A DNA stretch of 64,000 bases from Canna indica (GCA_034359265.1 CP136892.1:15362501-15426500), one strand, 5' to 3'; positions 45,584-58,439 are shown, counted from the stretch's first letter. Numbers and translations: made by a program. The notes: generated by a model from the sequence alone, not told the origin.

Positions 45584-46926
45584 ATGGCACTAGAGAGTTT
45601 AGCGTCTTCACCTCCTAGGTTCGATGCCTCGAACTTTGGTCTTTGGAAATATAGGATGTACACATATTTAAAGACTAAGGGTTTTGGTGTCCTTAACATG
45701 TTAAGACTAGAATTCATTGAACCTAAAATTGACATGCATGCTTGGAGTGAATTGGATAAGAAAATATTTAAGTATAATGGAGATGACAAGAATTGTATAC
45801 TTTGTACATTACCAAATGACATCCTAGAAAAAGTCATGCATTGCTTTTCGGCTTTTGATTTATGGGCAACTTTAAATATTTTATATGATCATGCCAAAAT
45901 TGAAGAAATTGACACTTTTAATGAAGGTGGCGATGACAATGGTCACTTACCTACTACTAATCTTGGTTTTGATGCCCATAGTGCTTCTAGTCAAAGGAGC
46001 AATTCTAAGAACCGAAAACGAAAGGTAATTTGTCATACTTGCAAAGAAAAGGGGCATGTGAAGAAAAATTGCCCAAGCATGAAGAACAAAGCAAGGAAGA
46101 GGTCAAGTGCTTCCACCTCCACCTCTCACTCACTTGAAGCACCCTCTAGCCATGACTATGAAGCCATATCTAAAGTTAGCCTCATGGATGCTATTGATGA
46201 TGTACACTCTCCTTCACCTAGTCATGCTAATGAAAATGATGATGCTAGCTCTACTAGTTCTCATAACATGCCATATGATGAGTTAGTAGATGAGTGTAGA
46301 AAAATGTATGCCTTGCTTGTTAGAAAAGATAAGGAAAATAAAATGTTGAAAAAGGAAAATGTGATGCTTACTTCTCATTTGCATGAATCCAAATTAGAAA
46401 ATAAAAAATTAAAATCTAGGTCACTTGATTCATGCCATGATAATGTAGAACTTGAGCTTAAGGGTTTGAAGCTTAAAAATGACAATTTAGAAAATGAGAA
46501 TTGCATGTTAAAATCTCAATTACATGCATTGCATAAATCTATGAATGAGTTGAAAAATAAGATGTTGATTTTAAATAGGAAAGTTAATGCCTCTTCTTTC
46601 ACTTCTAAAAATCAAAATGTCTCATTTAGGAAATCTCAAAAGAAGAATGTTACCCTTAAGAATGCTCATGCCCATCATCCTTCTTATGTCAAGCATTCTA
46701 ACATTAAATCTCATGTCCATGTTAAAAATGAAAAGAAAAAGTTCCATGGTCATTATTTTTGTTGTGGTGTTTACGGGCATGCTATATAATTGCGCATTTA
46801 AGATGAACCCAAGTGATGTTAAGACACATTGGGTAGCTAAGCCCTCTAACCCTTAAGGACCCAAAGCCATTTGGGTACAAAAGGTCTCATGCTCTTTTGT
46901 AGGGGGAGCTACCACACAAGGATGAA
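45584..46926 (+). pseudogene. Gag of copy B, nearly full length, frameshifted in the last knuckle
   Basis: The ATG at 45584 opens a 401-codon frame. An N-terminal Gag domain with SNFGLWKYRMYTYLK occupies about residues 12-110, a CCHC zinc knuckle CHTCKEKGHVKKNC lies at 150-163, a Ser-rich linker at 170-230, and a long Lys/Glu/Leu coiled coil at about 230-335. The second knuckle starts near residue 393 (YFCCGVYGHAI) but a stop cuts it at 46787-46789; the remaining part continues in another frame to 46856 and beyond, consistent with a 2-bp loss in a short TA run. The tail with KAIWVQK and GG ends near 46926. It is the best preserved of the three Gags. Gag alone can form particles; replication would need enzymes in trans. 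Confidence 0.9.
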
Positions 46927-49775
46927 TGGCAAATGAAATATTGAAGTTGACCTTGGATTCAAATGAAAAATCTTCATGAGGTTGCAACTTCAAGTCATCT
47001 TGATGCCTTAGTAAGGTTGGCATCAAAAGTACTTTGGTATCATTCGTATCACTCTAATTTTTATAATAAAGTTGGAATTTGATACATGAATGACTTTGGT
47101 TGATTTCCTTGCTTACGATATATTTTTGAAAAATATTTTTTTTTGTTTTTTTTTAAATTTCTCGGTCTTTTCGGAGACCTATGTAGCCTATAACGGGCTC
47201 ATGCGACCTTGTGATTCTAAATCGTGGGCTCATTGTGGGCTTTCGGTTTTCAACCAATAGGAAGGGTTGAAGATCTTATTTTATAAAATTTCACATTTTG
47301 AGATTTCTTTGATTTATTCCGGTATCACTTTGACTTATTTGTAAATGAATTTCTACTACTTAGCAAAGTAGGTCTTTGAAAATGATACTTGATCATCATC
47401 TTTGCTATTTAGTACGATAATTTGCTAGTAGATATGGTTTGATTACTATTAATGAAGTATACTTGCAAGTTATTGAAAATGGAAGGCTATTATGAAGAAA
47501 ATTGAAAAGGAAATGAAAAGTTTGGGAAAATTCTTAAGAATGAGGTATGAAAGTGATTTTGCAAAAATCTTAGTATAATACTTGAATACTTATGCTTAAA
47601 TGATTTCTCTATGCTCATGATTGATTATGCATGATAAATATTTAAATTTCCATGAGTAGGAAAAATCTTGATAACTTAGCTCATTTCACGATATCATGAT
47701 ATTTATAAATCGGACTAGGTTGAAAATTTTCTTTAGAGACTTCATTTTAAGTTGAAAATTAGATGAACATGTTTAGGTGTGTTAATGATTAGTTGTCATG
47801 TGCTCAAAATTAAAAATTCATGAGAGATTGAGCAAAATGATAACTAGTTCACTTTAGAAGACTTAAGCTTTGAAAAGTTTGACCCAAATCAACAAATCGA
47901 CTTGGACACTTCATTTTAAGTCCAAACTTCACAAACATGTTTAAGAATAGGTAAGACATATTTCCATGCATTTAAAGTGAAAAATTCATATGGATATGGA
48001 TAAAATAATATAGAGGTCATTTCATGATAACCTCTTTTGAACCAAGTTGACCCAAGTCAACAAATTGACTTAGAGGTCTTATTTTCAATCCATATTTGAG
48101 GAACATATTTAGATTTACTCATGTTAGGTATTCATAGGTTTAAGTTTGAAAAACCATTAGTAAATGATAAGATTGACACTTAACAAGTTTCATGATAACT
48201 AGCTTAGTTTTGAATGAAATCATGCTAGGTTGATATCTTGACTTAAGGACATAATTTTTATTTCAAACTTGACATACATTTTTTATATGACCATTATGTG
48301 GTGTCATAAAAGTTTGAATGAAAACTGAACACTTTTTGAAAATAACTAAAAATTACAAAAATGTCATTGAAAATTGAGCATTTTCAGTTATTTCTAGAAA
48401 AATGTAAAAAAATCATTTTTAACTGATTCTTGAAACTGCACCTTTACTGGGAAATCTAGTTTATTCAATAAAAAATTTAAAAATTTTCATCAAGAATCGG
48501 ATTTATAATGGAATTTTGAAGTTGGATTTCAAAAATACAAAATATCACCTTCTTGAAATATCAATTTTTTCGACACTTTGATTTTTCGTCAAAAACTTCC
48601 AATTAAACCTTATGTATACTATTCTAATTTCATTTCCAATATCGTTCTCACTATTCTTTGAGTAAAATTATTTCTAAAAATGATTTTGATAACTTAAGCG
48701 ATATCTTGAAAAAATGAGCTTTTGGTTAAAATCGAGATGGATTGAAAAATGGAATTTGAAAATTTATTTTGAGTTCAAACTTAATGCATGCATTTAAAAT
48801 GACCATTCAGCGATATCTGGAAAGTTTGAATAAAAAATGGTAACTTTCGGAAAAACACCTAAAATTTACAAAAATACCCCTGGACTTTCAAGAATTTTAT
48901 GAATTTATAGGAAACTGAGTTTTGACTGATTCTTGAACCTGTAGATTCTTTGAAAAATCTAGTTTGTCCAGTTAAAGTTCCAAAAGTTTTGTCAAAAATA
49001 TGATTTTGTATGAATTTAAAAGTTTGATTTTTTTGAAAACTTGAAGTATACTTTGACCTAAGTCAAAAAGTGACTTAGAAACCTCATTTTCAGCCCAAAC
49101 TTGACTCGTATACTTAGATTCACTTATGTTAGATGTCCAAGTGCCTAAGTTAGAGAAAACATGAGTAGATAGCAAAATTTGATACTAAGTCGTTTTCATG
49201 CTTTCATATATACTTTGAATGAAATCGTGCTAAGTTCATATTTTGATCAAATGACATTCTTTTCTCTCTTCTTAAGTTACTCATTTTTCCAATACTTTAA
49301 ATTTTCATTAGGTTTTCAAATGAAACTTGAAGTATGATATTTTAAATTCACTTATGGTATCGTTCTACTCATTTGATGAGAAAAATCATTTCTAAAATGA
49401 TTTTTCACTATTTGACCGATACTTGAAAATATCGTTACTTAAGTTACTACATGATTCTTGGTTTTAGATTTTATTTATCATTCACGATATCATGTATGAC
49501 TTAGTCTCTTATTCGATGTTTGGCTTTCATCCCTTGAGTTGAGACTTTTACGGTTTTGAAAAAAAAAAATCTTTTAGAGTTTCAACTTTGAATTTTGATT
49601 GACTTTTCTTGCCCTTTTTGAGTGATGTCAAAAGGGGAAGAAAAATATAGGTAAAGAGGAAGAAAATATAGGAAAATCATGCATATAGATAGGGGGAGTT
49701 CTATTACATAGATATGCATGTTGATATCCTCTATGCTTAATTATAGATATTTTCTGAAGGATATTTGTCATCATA
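46927..49775 (+). other. Non-coding modular interior of copy B
   Basis: The 2.85 kb downstream of gag has no pol domain. A conserved block with the dyad GGTCTTTTCGGAGACC lies at 47164-47179. From about 47690 a module recurs in diverged form: AAGTTGACCCAAGTCAACAAATTGACTT, then a CATTTTAAGTCCAAACTT-like stretch, then AACATGTTTAG, seen near 47880, 48050 and 49060 among others. The same modules occur inverted in copy C. Confidence 0.75.
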
Positions 49776-49788
49776 AAAAGAGAGAGAT
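49776..49788 (+). other. Polypurine tract of copy B
   Basis: AAAAGAGAGAGAT directly precedes the 3' LTR. Two further purine runs (AAAAGGGGAAG near 49635, AGGGGGAG near 49694) lie upstream and could serve as additional primers, as in SIRE elements. Confidence 0.75.
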
Positions 49789-51104
49789 TGTTGGCCTAAG
49801 ATTTTCTATTTTGGTTTTAATCTCGGTTTTGATTATAACAAACATGGAACTAATGTTTCATTGACAAATATTTTCAGTTTCCATATTGGTTAGTGCTCGA
49901 TGTCCTCGATCAAAAATATCGGAAGGACATTGATCGATGCGTTCGGGTTCGTCGTGAAAATCTCTCGAAGCTTTACGTGTGCACCAAAGACGTCTTGGAC
50001 GAGTCTAAAGAACACATGGAAAGCTCTCCAGGTTAACACACGTTGAAGGTTGGAACCCGGAAATGAAGCGCGTAAGAAGAATGCTGAAAAAAATCAAGTT
50101 CAGCCTAGGTTCGATCGACCGGTCGGTCGATCGAATGTAGTCAAAAATTGGCAGTAGCCAATTCGGTCGACCGAACAATGCCAAAAATTGGTAGTGGCTA
50201 CTTCGGTCAACCGAATGATGCCAAAAATGGCAGTAGCCAATTCGGTCGATCGAAGTGTGCCAGAAAATGTGCCAGAAAGCGGCAGTTTGCTTTTGGCCGA
50301 TCGACGATCGACCGACTATCAACCGGATGGCAGAAACAGTTAGTTTTCCGCCCGTTTAGCTGCATGTTTCATGGCTTATAAATAGGAAGCCATGAGAGCA
50401 TTCCTTAATACTTTTTTGATCACTCATAACTTCCTTGAGCCATCCTTTGATCAATTCTAAGCCCTCATTGAGTTAATCTTGTGAAAATCTAGCTTGAACC
50501 TTTTATCTCCTTGATTAAGCCTTTATTTCATTGCTTCATCATCAAAGACATTAAGTGTTTGATTTATTGCTCCATTTATTATTGTATTTTGTTGTTTATT
50601 TCTTTATATTTGAGCTTGTAAGAAGACATAGTGTTAGGTTTTGTAATTGAGTGGTATCCTTGGTGTAGAAGATGTAAAGTCACTTGTTTAAACGTAGTTT
50701 CCTAAGATTAGTTGAGTTGTCCTTAGAGTTGAGGTGGGAGAGTGCTCCCGGTAGGAAGGTAGGATACTTCCGGGTGTGGAAGTACATTCGGTTTGAGAGC
50801 GAAGACTTTCCGGTGTAAAGTCCACATTGTAAGAAAACTAATTAATGTAGTTAAACTAGTTTGAAAATCCTAAGCGGGGTGCTTAGGTAGTGGAGTAAGC
50901 ATTGGAGCTGAACCATTATAAATAATTGTATTAGCATTGTTCTTTTTGTGTATTCATTGTTTATCTTCATTACTCGCTTCCGCATATAGTCGTTGAATTA
51001 TAAATTGCCTAAGTAGTTTAAGAAAAAGTTTAAAACCAGAATTAGACAAATAGATTTAGTTAACATACTATTCATCCTCATGTAGTGTGATCATTTCACC
51101 AACA
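49789..51104 (+). repeat. 3' LTR of copy B
   Basis: This 1316-bp LTR begins TGTTGGCCTAAG and ends ACCAACA. It differs from the 5' LTR by small deletions and many substitutions, so the insertion is not very recent. The palindrome array lies at about 50110-50330. Confidence 0.9.
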
Positions 51105-52325
51105 ACACAGTGAATTAATGCTGCATTGATTTAATAGTAATTATTAATTTGGAATACTGTATACTATTATAGTGAATTAATGCTGCAATTAGTGAATTAA
51201 CACTGTAATAGTTATTGCCAAAAAGAGCAGTAATTGAGAGAAATAGAGAGAGATAAGACGTGTGAGAGTAAATGTGAGTAAAGGAGGAGTAATTAAGAGA
51301 AAGTAATTGAGAGAGGGAGGGAGATGAGACGTGAGAGAGCAAATGTGGGTTATTCTAAATGATGAAGGGAGAGAAGCGGATGAAATGCGTTGCATTTGAG
51401 AGAGTAATTGAAGTTTGTAGTAATTGAATGTGAGAGAAAAAATAATCAAATGTGATATAAATGTGTTGAGAGGAGATTAAATGTCAAAAAATAAAAAAGG
51501 AATAATTTTTTTTAAAAAAATTATAGGATGCGGGGAGAATATTAAATCACATTTAATATAGGATCCATGAAAAGAGAGAGAAAGAGAGAGGACGTGGGGA
51601 GAGAGAGAAAAAATTGATTGAAAGGAAGAAAGAGAATTCAATTAATTTACATTTAATTAAATCATAGATTTGAGCATTAAATTAAATTTTGATAGAAAGT
51701 AATTAAAAAATTCAGAGAATAATCGCATCAACAAACTTTTATTGGGAAAATACCACGTGACATATGTGAATGTTGATTTTATGTGTATATATATAGATGA
51801 GTAGATGTTACCCAAAACTTGTTTGGTCGGGAACTCGTCCTCCGGTAACAATTTGCCCCATGAGGGTTAATATATAAGATTCTTTTTTTTGCAAAAAAAT
51901 ATATATCCAAAATCATATCTTCAGCCTTACTTTTTCCTAAAATCATAACATGGATCCGGATATTCTCGGATCCATAAGTTAAAGCCAAAATTTCCAATTC
52001 TGCCATCATAAGTCATGGGCGGGTTGGTTTGGACGCTGGTCGATCGATTCAACAGGGTTTAAACACAATTAATAAAATATACTGTTCATTTTACTTTATA
52101 CTGCCTTTTTTTACTCTATACTGCCACTGTTATGCATGTACTTGGCTTTGGAGCTTGGAGCACGTATCTTCTTCTTTATCTTCTATTGCTCTTCTTCGCT
52201 GGCCGGCGTTAGAGCTTCTGGAGACTTGAGGTTTTCTTGGCGTCTTGCTTTGTTGACGTCGAATCGTTTGCTCTTTCCCGTGCTCGACAGTAGCTCGACC
52301 TTGTTGCTACTGGCAGCTTCCTTTT
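51105..52325. other. Purine-rich intergenic DNA and probable MULE 5' region
   Basis: 51110-51640 is rich in GAGAGA tracts and GTGAATTAA motifs with no gene. About 51905-51980 (CATGGATCCGGAT...GGATCCATAAG) resembles the arm of the inverted-repeat element at 29935. From about 52030 the composition changes and the sequence probably belongs to the 5' leader of the MULE gene; its terminal repeat could not be identified. Confidence 0.4.
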
Positions 52326-52394
52326 TTGACGCCAAGGATTTTTTGCTTTGTTGACGCCGAGGATTTCTTGCTTTGTTGACGCCGAGGTTTTCTC
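52326..52394. repeat. 25-bp tandem repeat, three units
   Basis: TTGACGCCGAGGATTTCTTG-CTTTG repeats at 52326, 52351 and 52376, with a diverged fourth copy near 52245 (GCTTTGTTGACGTCGAAT). It lies about 430 bp upstream of the MULE start codon. Confidence 0.85.
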
Positions 52395-52818
52395 TTCATT
52401 CCTCCACAATCTTGACAGTTATATACTTTCAGCAAAGTCTGGAATTAGCCGTCACAGATTTGTACCCAATGTTTCACTGATTTTTTTGTTTATTATGTAG
52501 ACACATTCCATATTAGTGAATAAATTTTCAACGATATACTCTTTTTGCATGATTCAATACTTTTATGAAAGTATCTAATGCCCTAATTTTTGGATACTTA
52601 GCAGCATTTCATACAGTTTCATTAGGAAAGTTTCTTGATTATTAGCCACTTTAAACAAGAATGATTCTCACACTGTATTTAACAGGAACCCTAGTTGTAA
52701 CTTGGGAGTTGTTTCAAGACTTTCGCAAAATTATGGAATTCCATACTTTTGTGAAATTATGGAATTCTATAGTCTATTCCATGCTCATTCTGATTTCAGT
52801 TGGTTATAGGTGTATGTG

Positions 52819-53316
52819 TGATGGCTGATGCACATAGTTTAGTGGTGCAAGATTCTGATGCTGACAATATCCTGTGAGTTATTGAAATATATGTCATTCC
52901 TTCTCACTTATTATTAACTATGGATAAACAAATAATGATCAATTCATATCATTGTAGGTCGCAGCATCTTGACGATGATGATTTTATTGTGCCTGATACA
53001 TATGCCAATGTACAAACTTCTACACAACAAGCTTCAAACTAAGTTGAAACTATAGCTGCCAGTGACATTGTAGCTCAAGAGGCTCAACAAAATACAAGTC
53101 AGCCATGTTTAGATCTGTACTTCCCCTTGACATTTGATGATGATGAGTATGACTACATTGAGGAAGAGCTTATTTAGGAGAGGATAAGAGAAGAAGTGGA
53201 GGCAATTGAGGATTTCCCAAATTTAATTTTTACTTCTAGTGATGTAATTGAAAGATATTTTCCATTGGAGGAACATATGTACGAGAATAATGGAGCAGGT
53301 GAGGGTATGAAAAATA
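52819..53316 (+). pseudogene. MULE transposase, N-terminal part (before copy C)
   Basis: An ATG at about 52819 opens MADAHSLVVQDSDADNI. A GTGAGT donor near 52872 and a TTGTAG acceptor near 52957 define a short intron, and the frame continues with SQHLDDDDFIVPDTYANVQ. Stops interrupt it (a TAA near 53041, a TAG near 53176), followed by an acidic segment with EEVEAIEDFPNLIFTSSDV. This acidic lead is typical of the N-terminus of plant MuDR-type proteins. Copy C interrupts the frame at 53317 and the acidic region resumes at 61449. Confidence 0.7.
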
Positions 53317-54805
53317 TGAAGACGAAATGGCAACACTAGAGGGGGGGTGAATAGTGTGTTAACTAAATTAATTAGCCTAAATTCGATTTTAATCGTTTCT
53401 CAATTCATTTAGGCAAGATGCAATCTTGCAATTTAAATGCGGAAGCAATATAAACAATTAAACACAAACAACAATAAATAACAATGCTAACATGATAATT
53501 TATAGTGGTTCGGCCCAAATGCCTACTCCACTACCTAAGCACCCCACTTAGGATTTCCAAACTAAGTTTACTAGATTAATTCGATTTCCCTTACACAGAG
53601 GATTTTGACTCGAAGAGTCGCACTCTCGACCTAAGACACTTCTACACCCGGAAGTCTCTGCCTTCTTATCAAGAGCACTCTTCCACCTCAACCCTAAGGG
53701 ACAACTAAACTAATCCTAGTAATAACTAATTTTTACACAAGTGCTTTACACCTTCACAACAAGGTAACCACTTCACACAAGACCTAACAGCCTAGGTCTT
53801 CCACATGCATAAATTCAAAAATAGTTCAAATAAATAGTTAAAATACAATCAAAAGAGCTAAAAGATTAAACCAAAGATTAATGCTCCTTTGCAAGCCTTT
53901 GGCGCCTTCAACTCGTCAGGAGGTAGAACTCGTATTAGATCCCGAGTTGAGGAAGAAAGCTAGGCGCTTGCGAGAATGTTTACGGAAGAACAGAGTGTCG
54001 CTTAATCGATCTTTGAAGGCTCAATTCTCCCTTTTGAGTGCTCAATAAAGTCTATAAGAATCAAGGAAGAAAATCAAATGAGTTATATGAGGGTGTATTT
54101 ATACCCTCACGAAAAAACAATAGCTCAACGGATAGAAAACTATCCGTTGCAGTCGCCCGATCGATTGGTCGGTCGATTGACCGATCGACCGCTCATTCAA
54201 CCGCTGCCCTCTTCTCTCTGGTCGGTTGACCGATGGGTCGACCGCCAGACGCAACTGAGCGTTCCCTCAATCCGGTCGACCCACGCAGGGAAGCAAGCGA
54301 CGCGCGATCCTCCATTCGGTCGACCGATAGGGCTACTGCCCATTTTTGGCCTTTGTTGGTCGACCGAAGTAGCCACTGCCAGTTTTTGGCAGTGTTCGGT
54401 CGACCGAATTGGCTACTGCCAATTTCTTACCTTGTTCGATCGACTGCCCGGTCGATCGAACCTAGGCTGAATTTGGTTTCTTCAGCTTTTTTCTTCCGCG
54501 CTTGGTTTTCGGGCTCCGGCTTTCAACGAGCATCAACTTGGAGAGCTTTTCATTTGATCTTTGGACTCGTCTAATGCGACTTTGGTGCACTCGTCGAGCT
54601 TCGAGAAATTCCCGCGACGAACCTGAGCGCGATGATCAATGTCCTTCCGATTTTTCGATTTCTTCCGATTTATCCGATCGAGGACATCGAACGCTAATTG
54701 ATTTGGAACCTGAAAGATTTCTTGATGAAATATTAGTTCCATATTTGTTATCATCAAAACCGAGATTAAGAGATTAAGACCAAGGTTGAAAACCTAAAAC
54801 CAACA
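53317..54805 (-). repeat. 3' LTR of copy C
   Basis: The native start TGTTGGTTTTAGG is at 54805 and the end at 53317 (...GTCTTCA). GGTCGACCGA palindromes are arrayed at about 54160-54460, where this LTR differs from its partner by small rearrangements; elsewhere the two are very similar. Confidence 0.9.
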
Positions 54806-54822
54806 ATCTCCCACTTTTTGAT
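54806..54822 (-). other. Polypurine tract of copy C
   Basis: Read on the minus strand, AAAAAGTGGGAGAT directly precedes the LTR start. A second purine run lies near 55000-55045. Confidence 0.75.
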
Positions 54823-57800
54823 GATGACAAATATCATTAAGAAAATATATTCATTAAAGCATATAAGATATCAACTGAGAGATTTCTCCCTCTATCAACA
54901 TGCATATCTGTGAAAATAAACTCCCTTTATCTATATGCATGGATCTACTATATTTTCCTTCCTCTTTATCTATAATTTTCTGCCCAATTTTCTTATACTT
55001 TTCTCCCCCTTTATACCTATACTCTTCTCCCTCTTTTGACAGCAATAAAAAAGGGTAAGAAAGGTCAATCTAGTCAAAGGGATGAGGAACAAATATTTTT
55101 TTTTTGAAGTTTAGGCTCTAAATATTATTTTTCATAAAACATGAAGATCTCAACCAAATGGATGGAAAAATAAATATTTGATATGAAACTTAAATCATAC
55201 ATGATATGTTCAAAATTAAATATTTGAATTCAAAACAAAATCATGTATGTACTCAATTATGAATGTACTCATATCTTTTTCATGACATTTTTAGATTTCA
55301 TTCAAACTGTCAAAATATCAAGATATAGTCATTTAAATTATGTATATCAAGTTTGAAGTGAAACTAATGTCATTTAATCAAACTTTTAACTTAGCATGGT
55401 TTCATTTTGAATTAAGCATGAAAACATGAAACTACTAAGTATCAAATTTTTGTTATCTACTCATGTTTTCTCAAACTTAGGCATCTAGACATCAAACATG
55501 ACATATTGTAAGTCTATGAATCAAGTTTGGGCTTAAGATGAAATTTCTAAGTCACTTTGTTGACTTAGGTCAAGGTATATACTTCTAGTTTTCACAAATC
55601 AAATTTTTAAATTCATACAAAATCATATATTTGACGAAAAATATTTGATATCAATTGTTGGATGAAAATTTTGATACCAATTGTTGAATAGTCATTTGAA
55701 ATGCATGTATCAAGTTTGAACTCAAAATGAATTTTGCAAGATCATTTTTCATCATATATTAATTTTAATAAACAAATGGATATTTCTAGCTATCATCCAA
55801 GATATCAAAATCATTTCTAGGAATGATTTTACTCAAAAAATTATGTGAATGATATTAGAAATGGAATCCAAATGGTATACATGAGTTTTCTTTTGAAGTT
55901 TTTGAAGAAAGATCAAAGTATCGAAAAGATTGATATTTCAAATAAATGATAATTTGTGTTTTCGAAATCCAACTTCAAAATTCCATTATAAATCAGATTC
56001 TTGATGAAATATTTTTAAATTTTTATTGAAGAAATTAGATTTTTCAGTGAAAGTGCAATTTCAAGAATCATTTTAAAAAGATTTTTCTATATTTCTCTAG
56101 AAATAACTTAAATTGATACCAATTGTAGGTCGAAATGGTATTTTTGTAATTTTCAATTATTTTTAAAACTTGTTCAATTTTCATTCAAACTTTCATGACA
56201 CCACATGATGGTCATGTAAAGAGTATATGTCAAGTTTGAAATAAAAATTATATCCTTAAGTTAAGATATCAACCTAGCATGATTTCATTCAAAACTAAAC
56301 TAGTTATCATGAAACTTGCTAAGTTTCAATCTTATCATTTACTCATGGTTTTTCAAATTTAAACTTATGGACATCTAATCATGAGTAAATCTAAATATGT
56401 TTCTTAAATATGGATTGAAAATGAGACCTTTAAGTCAACTTGTTAACTTGGGTCAACTTAGTTCAAAAGAGGTAAGCATGAATTGACCTATATGTCATTT
56501 TATCTATATCCATATGAATTTTTCATTCTAAGTGCATGGAAACATGTCATACCTATTTCTAAACATGTTTATGAAATTTGGACTTAAAATCAAGTGTCCA
56601 AGTCAATTTATTGACTTGGGTCAAACTTCTCAAGCTTAAGTCATTTAATGTGATCTAGTTATCTCATTTTTCATCTAGACATGAATTTTCAATTTTAAAT
56701 ACCTAGACAACTAATTATTAACACACCTTGTTAAGAAATTAGTGGACCTAAATCATTCCAAAAACTAGCTCATGGGAAGAGGATTGCCCAAACTATTCAA
56801 AGGCCACATTGACCATATTTTTAACCAATGTGAGACTTTAACACACCCCTCTCACGTCCAGGATTGGACATCTGGAGCGTGGAGTTTTGCAGGACTGGAT
56901 ATCTGCAGGTGGCACAATATCAACCATACAATTGACTCTAATACAATGTTAAGAAATTAGTGGGTCTAACTCACCCCAAAAGCTAGCTCATGGGAAGAGG
57001 ATTGCCCAAACTATTCAAAGACTACCTTGGCCATATTTTTAACCAATGTGGGACTTTAGCACACCTAAACATGTTCATCAAATTTTTAACTTAAAATGAA
57101 GTCTCTAAAGAAACATTTTAACCTAGTTCGATTTCATAAATATCATGATATCATGAAATGAGCTAAGTTACCAAAATTTTTCCTACTCATGAAGATTCAA
57201 ATATTTATCATGCAACATCAATCATGAGTATAGAGACATCATTAAACATGAAAATTCAATTATTATACTAAGATTTTTGCAAAAATTAAATTCATACCTT
57301 AGTCTTAGAAATTTGCCCAACTTTTCATTTCCTTTTTCATTTTCTTTTAGATAACATAGCTTTCCAATTCTTAACTTGCAAGTAGACTTCATTAGTATCA
57401 TAATGAAATAATATGCCAACTAGCAAGCTAACTTACTACATAGCAAAGTTCAATGCAAAGTTTCATTTAAAACCTTAACATATGCTAGATAGTAAAGATT
57501 CATTTTAAAGAATTAACATGTTATCAAAATGAATCAAAGAGATCTAAAGATGTGAAATATTTGAAGAATAAGATCTCTACCCATGTTAAATTAGTTTGGA
57601 CTTACAAGAAGGTATCTAATAATAGATATTTACCTAGAGAAAGTTTCATTCAATGAAATTTGCCTAAGTGCTAAAATTCTACCTACTCATGAGAAATCAA
57701 TGATTTAACTTGTAATTACCATCATGAGTAAAGAGACATTATTTAAGCTTAAACATTGAGGTATAACACTAAGATTTGAATTTATCAAAGTTATACCTTA

Positions 57801-58439
57801 TTCATGATGATTTAGCCAAACTAATCCTTTTTTCTTTAATAAGCCTTCCTAAAATACTTATGACTTGCAAGTAAGCTACACTAATATTTTTAGAGAAAAT
57901 ATAGCTACTTAGCAAGCTAACCAAACCAAATAGCAAAGAGATTCAAATATCATTTTCAAAGTCCACTTTGCTAAATAATTTGAAATTCATTTCAAAATAA
58001 AATTGAGTGATATCAAAATGAATTTTAAGATATCACAAAAATAATATAAATGAAAACATAATCTCCAACCCTTCATATTGGTTGAAAACCGAAAGCCACA
58101 ATTAGCCTACGATTTAGAACCGCAAGGTTGCTTAGGCCCATTACAGGCCATATAGGTCTCCGAAGAGACCAAAATCAAAAAATCAAAAATCATTTCCTAA
58201 AACATATCAAGAGCGGGCAAAACCAACTCAAATTAAGCATGGTATCATAATCTTCAACTAAGGTAAAACAATACAAGTTAGAAGATGATCGATACCGGAA
58301 TAGTTTTGATGCCGACTTTACCTAAGGCATCAAGGTAGCTTGAAGTTGCAACCAAGGGAGGATTCATCATTCAAGTCCATGATCAACTTCAATCCTTAAA
58401 TTTTCTTTACCCTTGTGTGGTTGCTCCCCCTACAAAAGA
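54823..58439 (-). other. Non-coding modular interior of copy C
   Basis: No pol domain is visible. The modules of copy B recur here in the matching orientation, for example TTGACTTGGGTCAA near 56455 and 56625. The conserved post-gag dyad GGTCTCCGAAGAGACC is at 58155-58170. A TRIM is inserted at 56729-57061. Confidence 0.75.
56729..57061 (-). mobile_element. TRIM (miniature LTR retrotransposon) nested in copy C
   Basis: Two 115-bp direct repeats (56729-56843 and 56947-57061) begin TGTTAAGAAATTAGTGG on the plus strand and end TTTAACA or TTTAGCA. A perfect 5-bp duplication CACCT flanks the whole (56724-56728 and 57062-57066). Next to the right repeat, read on the minus strand, lies TTGTATTAGAGTC, a decayed tRNA-iMet primer site, so the element is on the minus strand. 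The internal part is only 103 bp and codes for nothing; the 62-codon open frame there is chance. TRIMs move with enzymes from other elements. Confidence 0.9.

Larger units (their letters stand above)
44156..51104 (+). mobile_element. SIRE-like gag-only Copia element, copy B
   Basis: The 6949-bp element has two LTRs (44156-45515 and 49789-51104), a primer site, one gag gene, 2.9 kb of non-coding DNA and a polypurine tract. Flanking 5-mers are ACTCA (44151-44155) and ACACA (51105-51109), a target duplication with one change. No protease, integrase, reverse transcriptase or RNase H is encoded. Gag and LTR are close relatives of copy C and more distant from copy A. Confidence 0.9.

Noticed and set aside
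46587..46856. 89-codon frame overlapping the end of gag in copy B as a separate gene
   Set aside because: Only its last part continues Gag after a frameshift; the first part is an out-of-frame shadow.
56772..56960. 62-codon open frame
   Set aside because: Lies across the TRIM repeat and its internal segment, no domain.
56729..57061. Cassandra-type element with a 5S rRNA domain
   Set aside because: The terminal repeats show no 5S rRNA internal promoter boxes that I can recognise, so it is called a plain TRIM.
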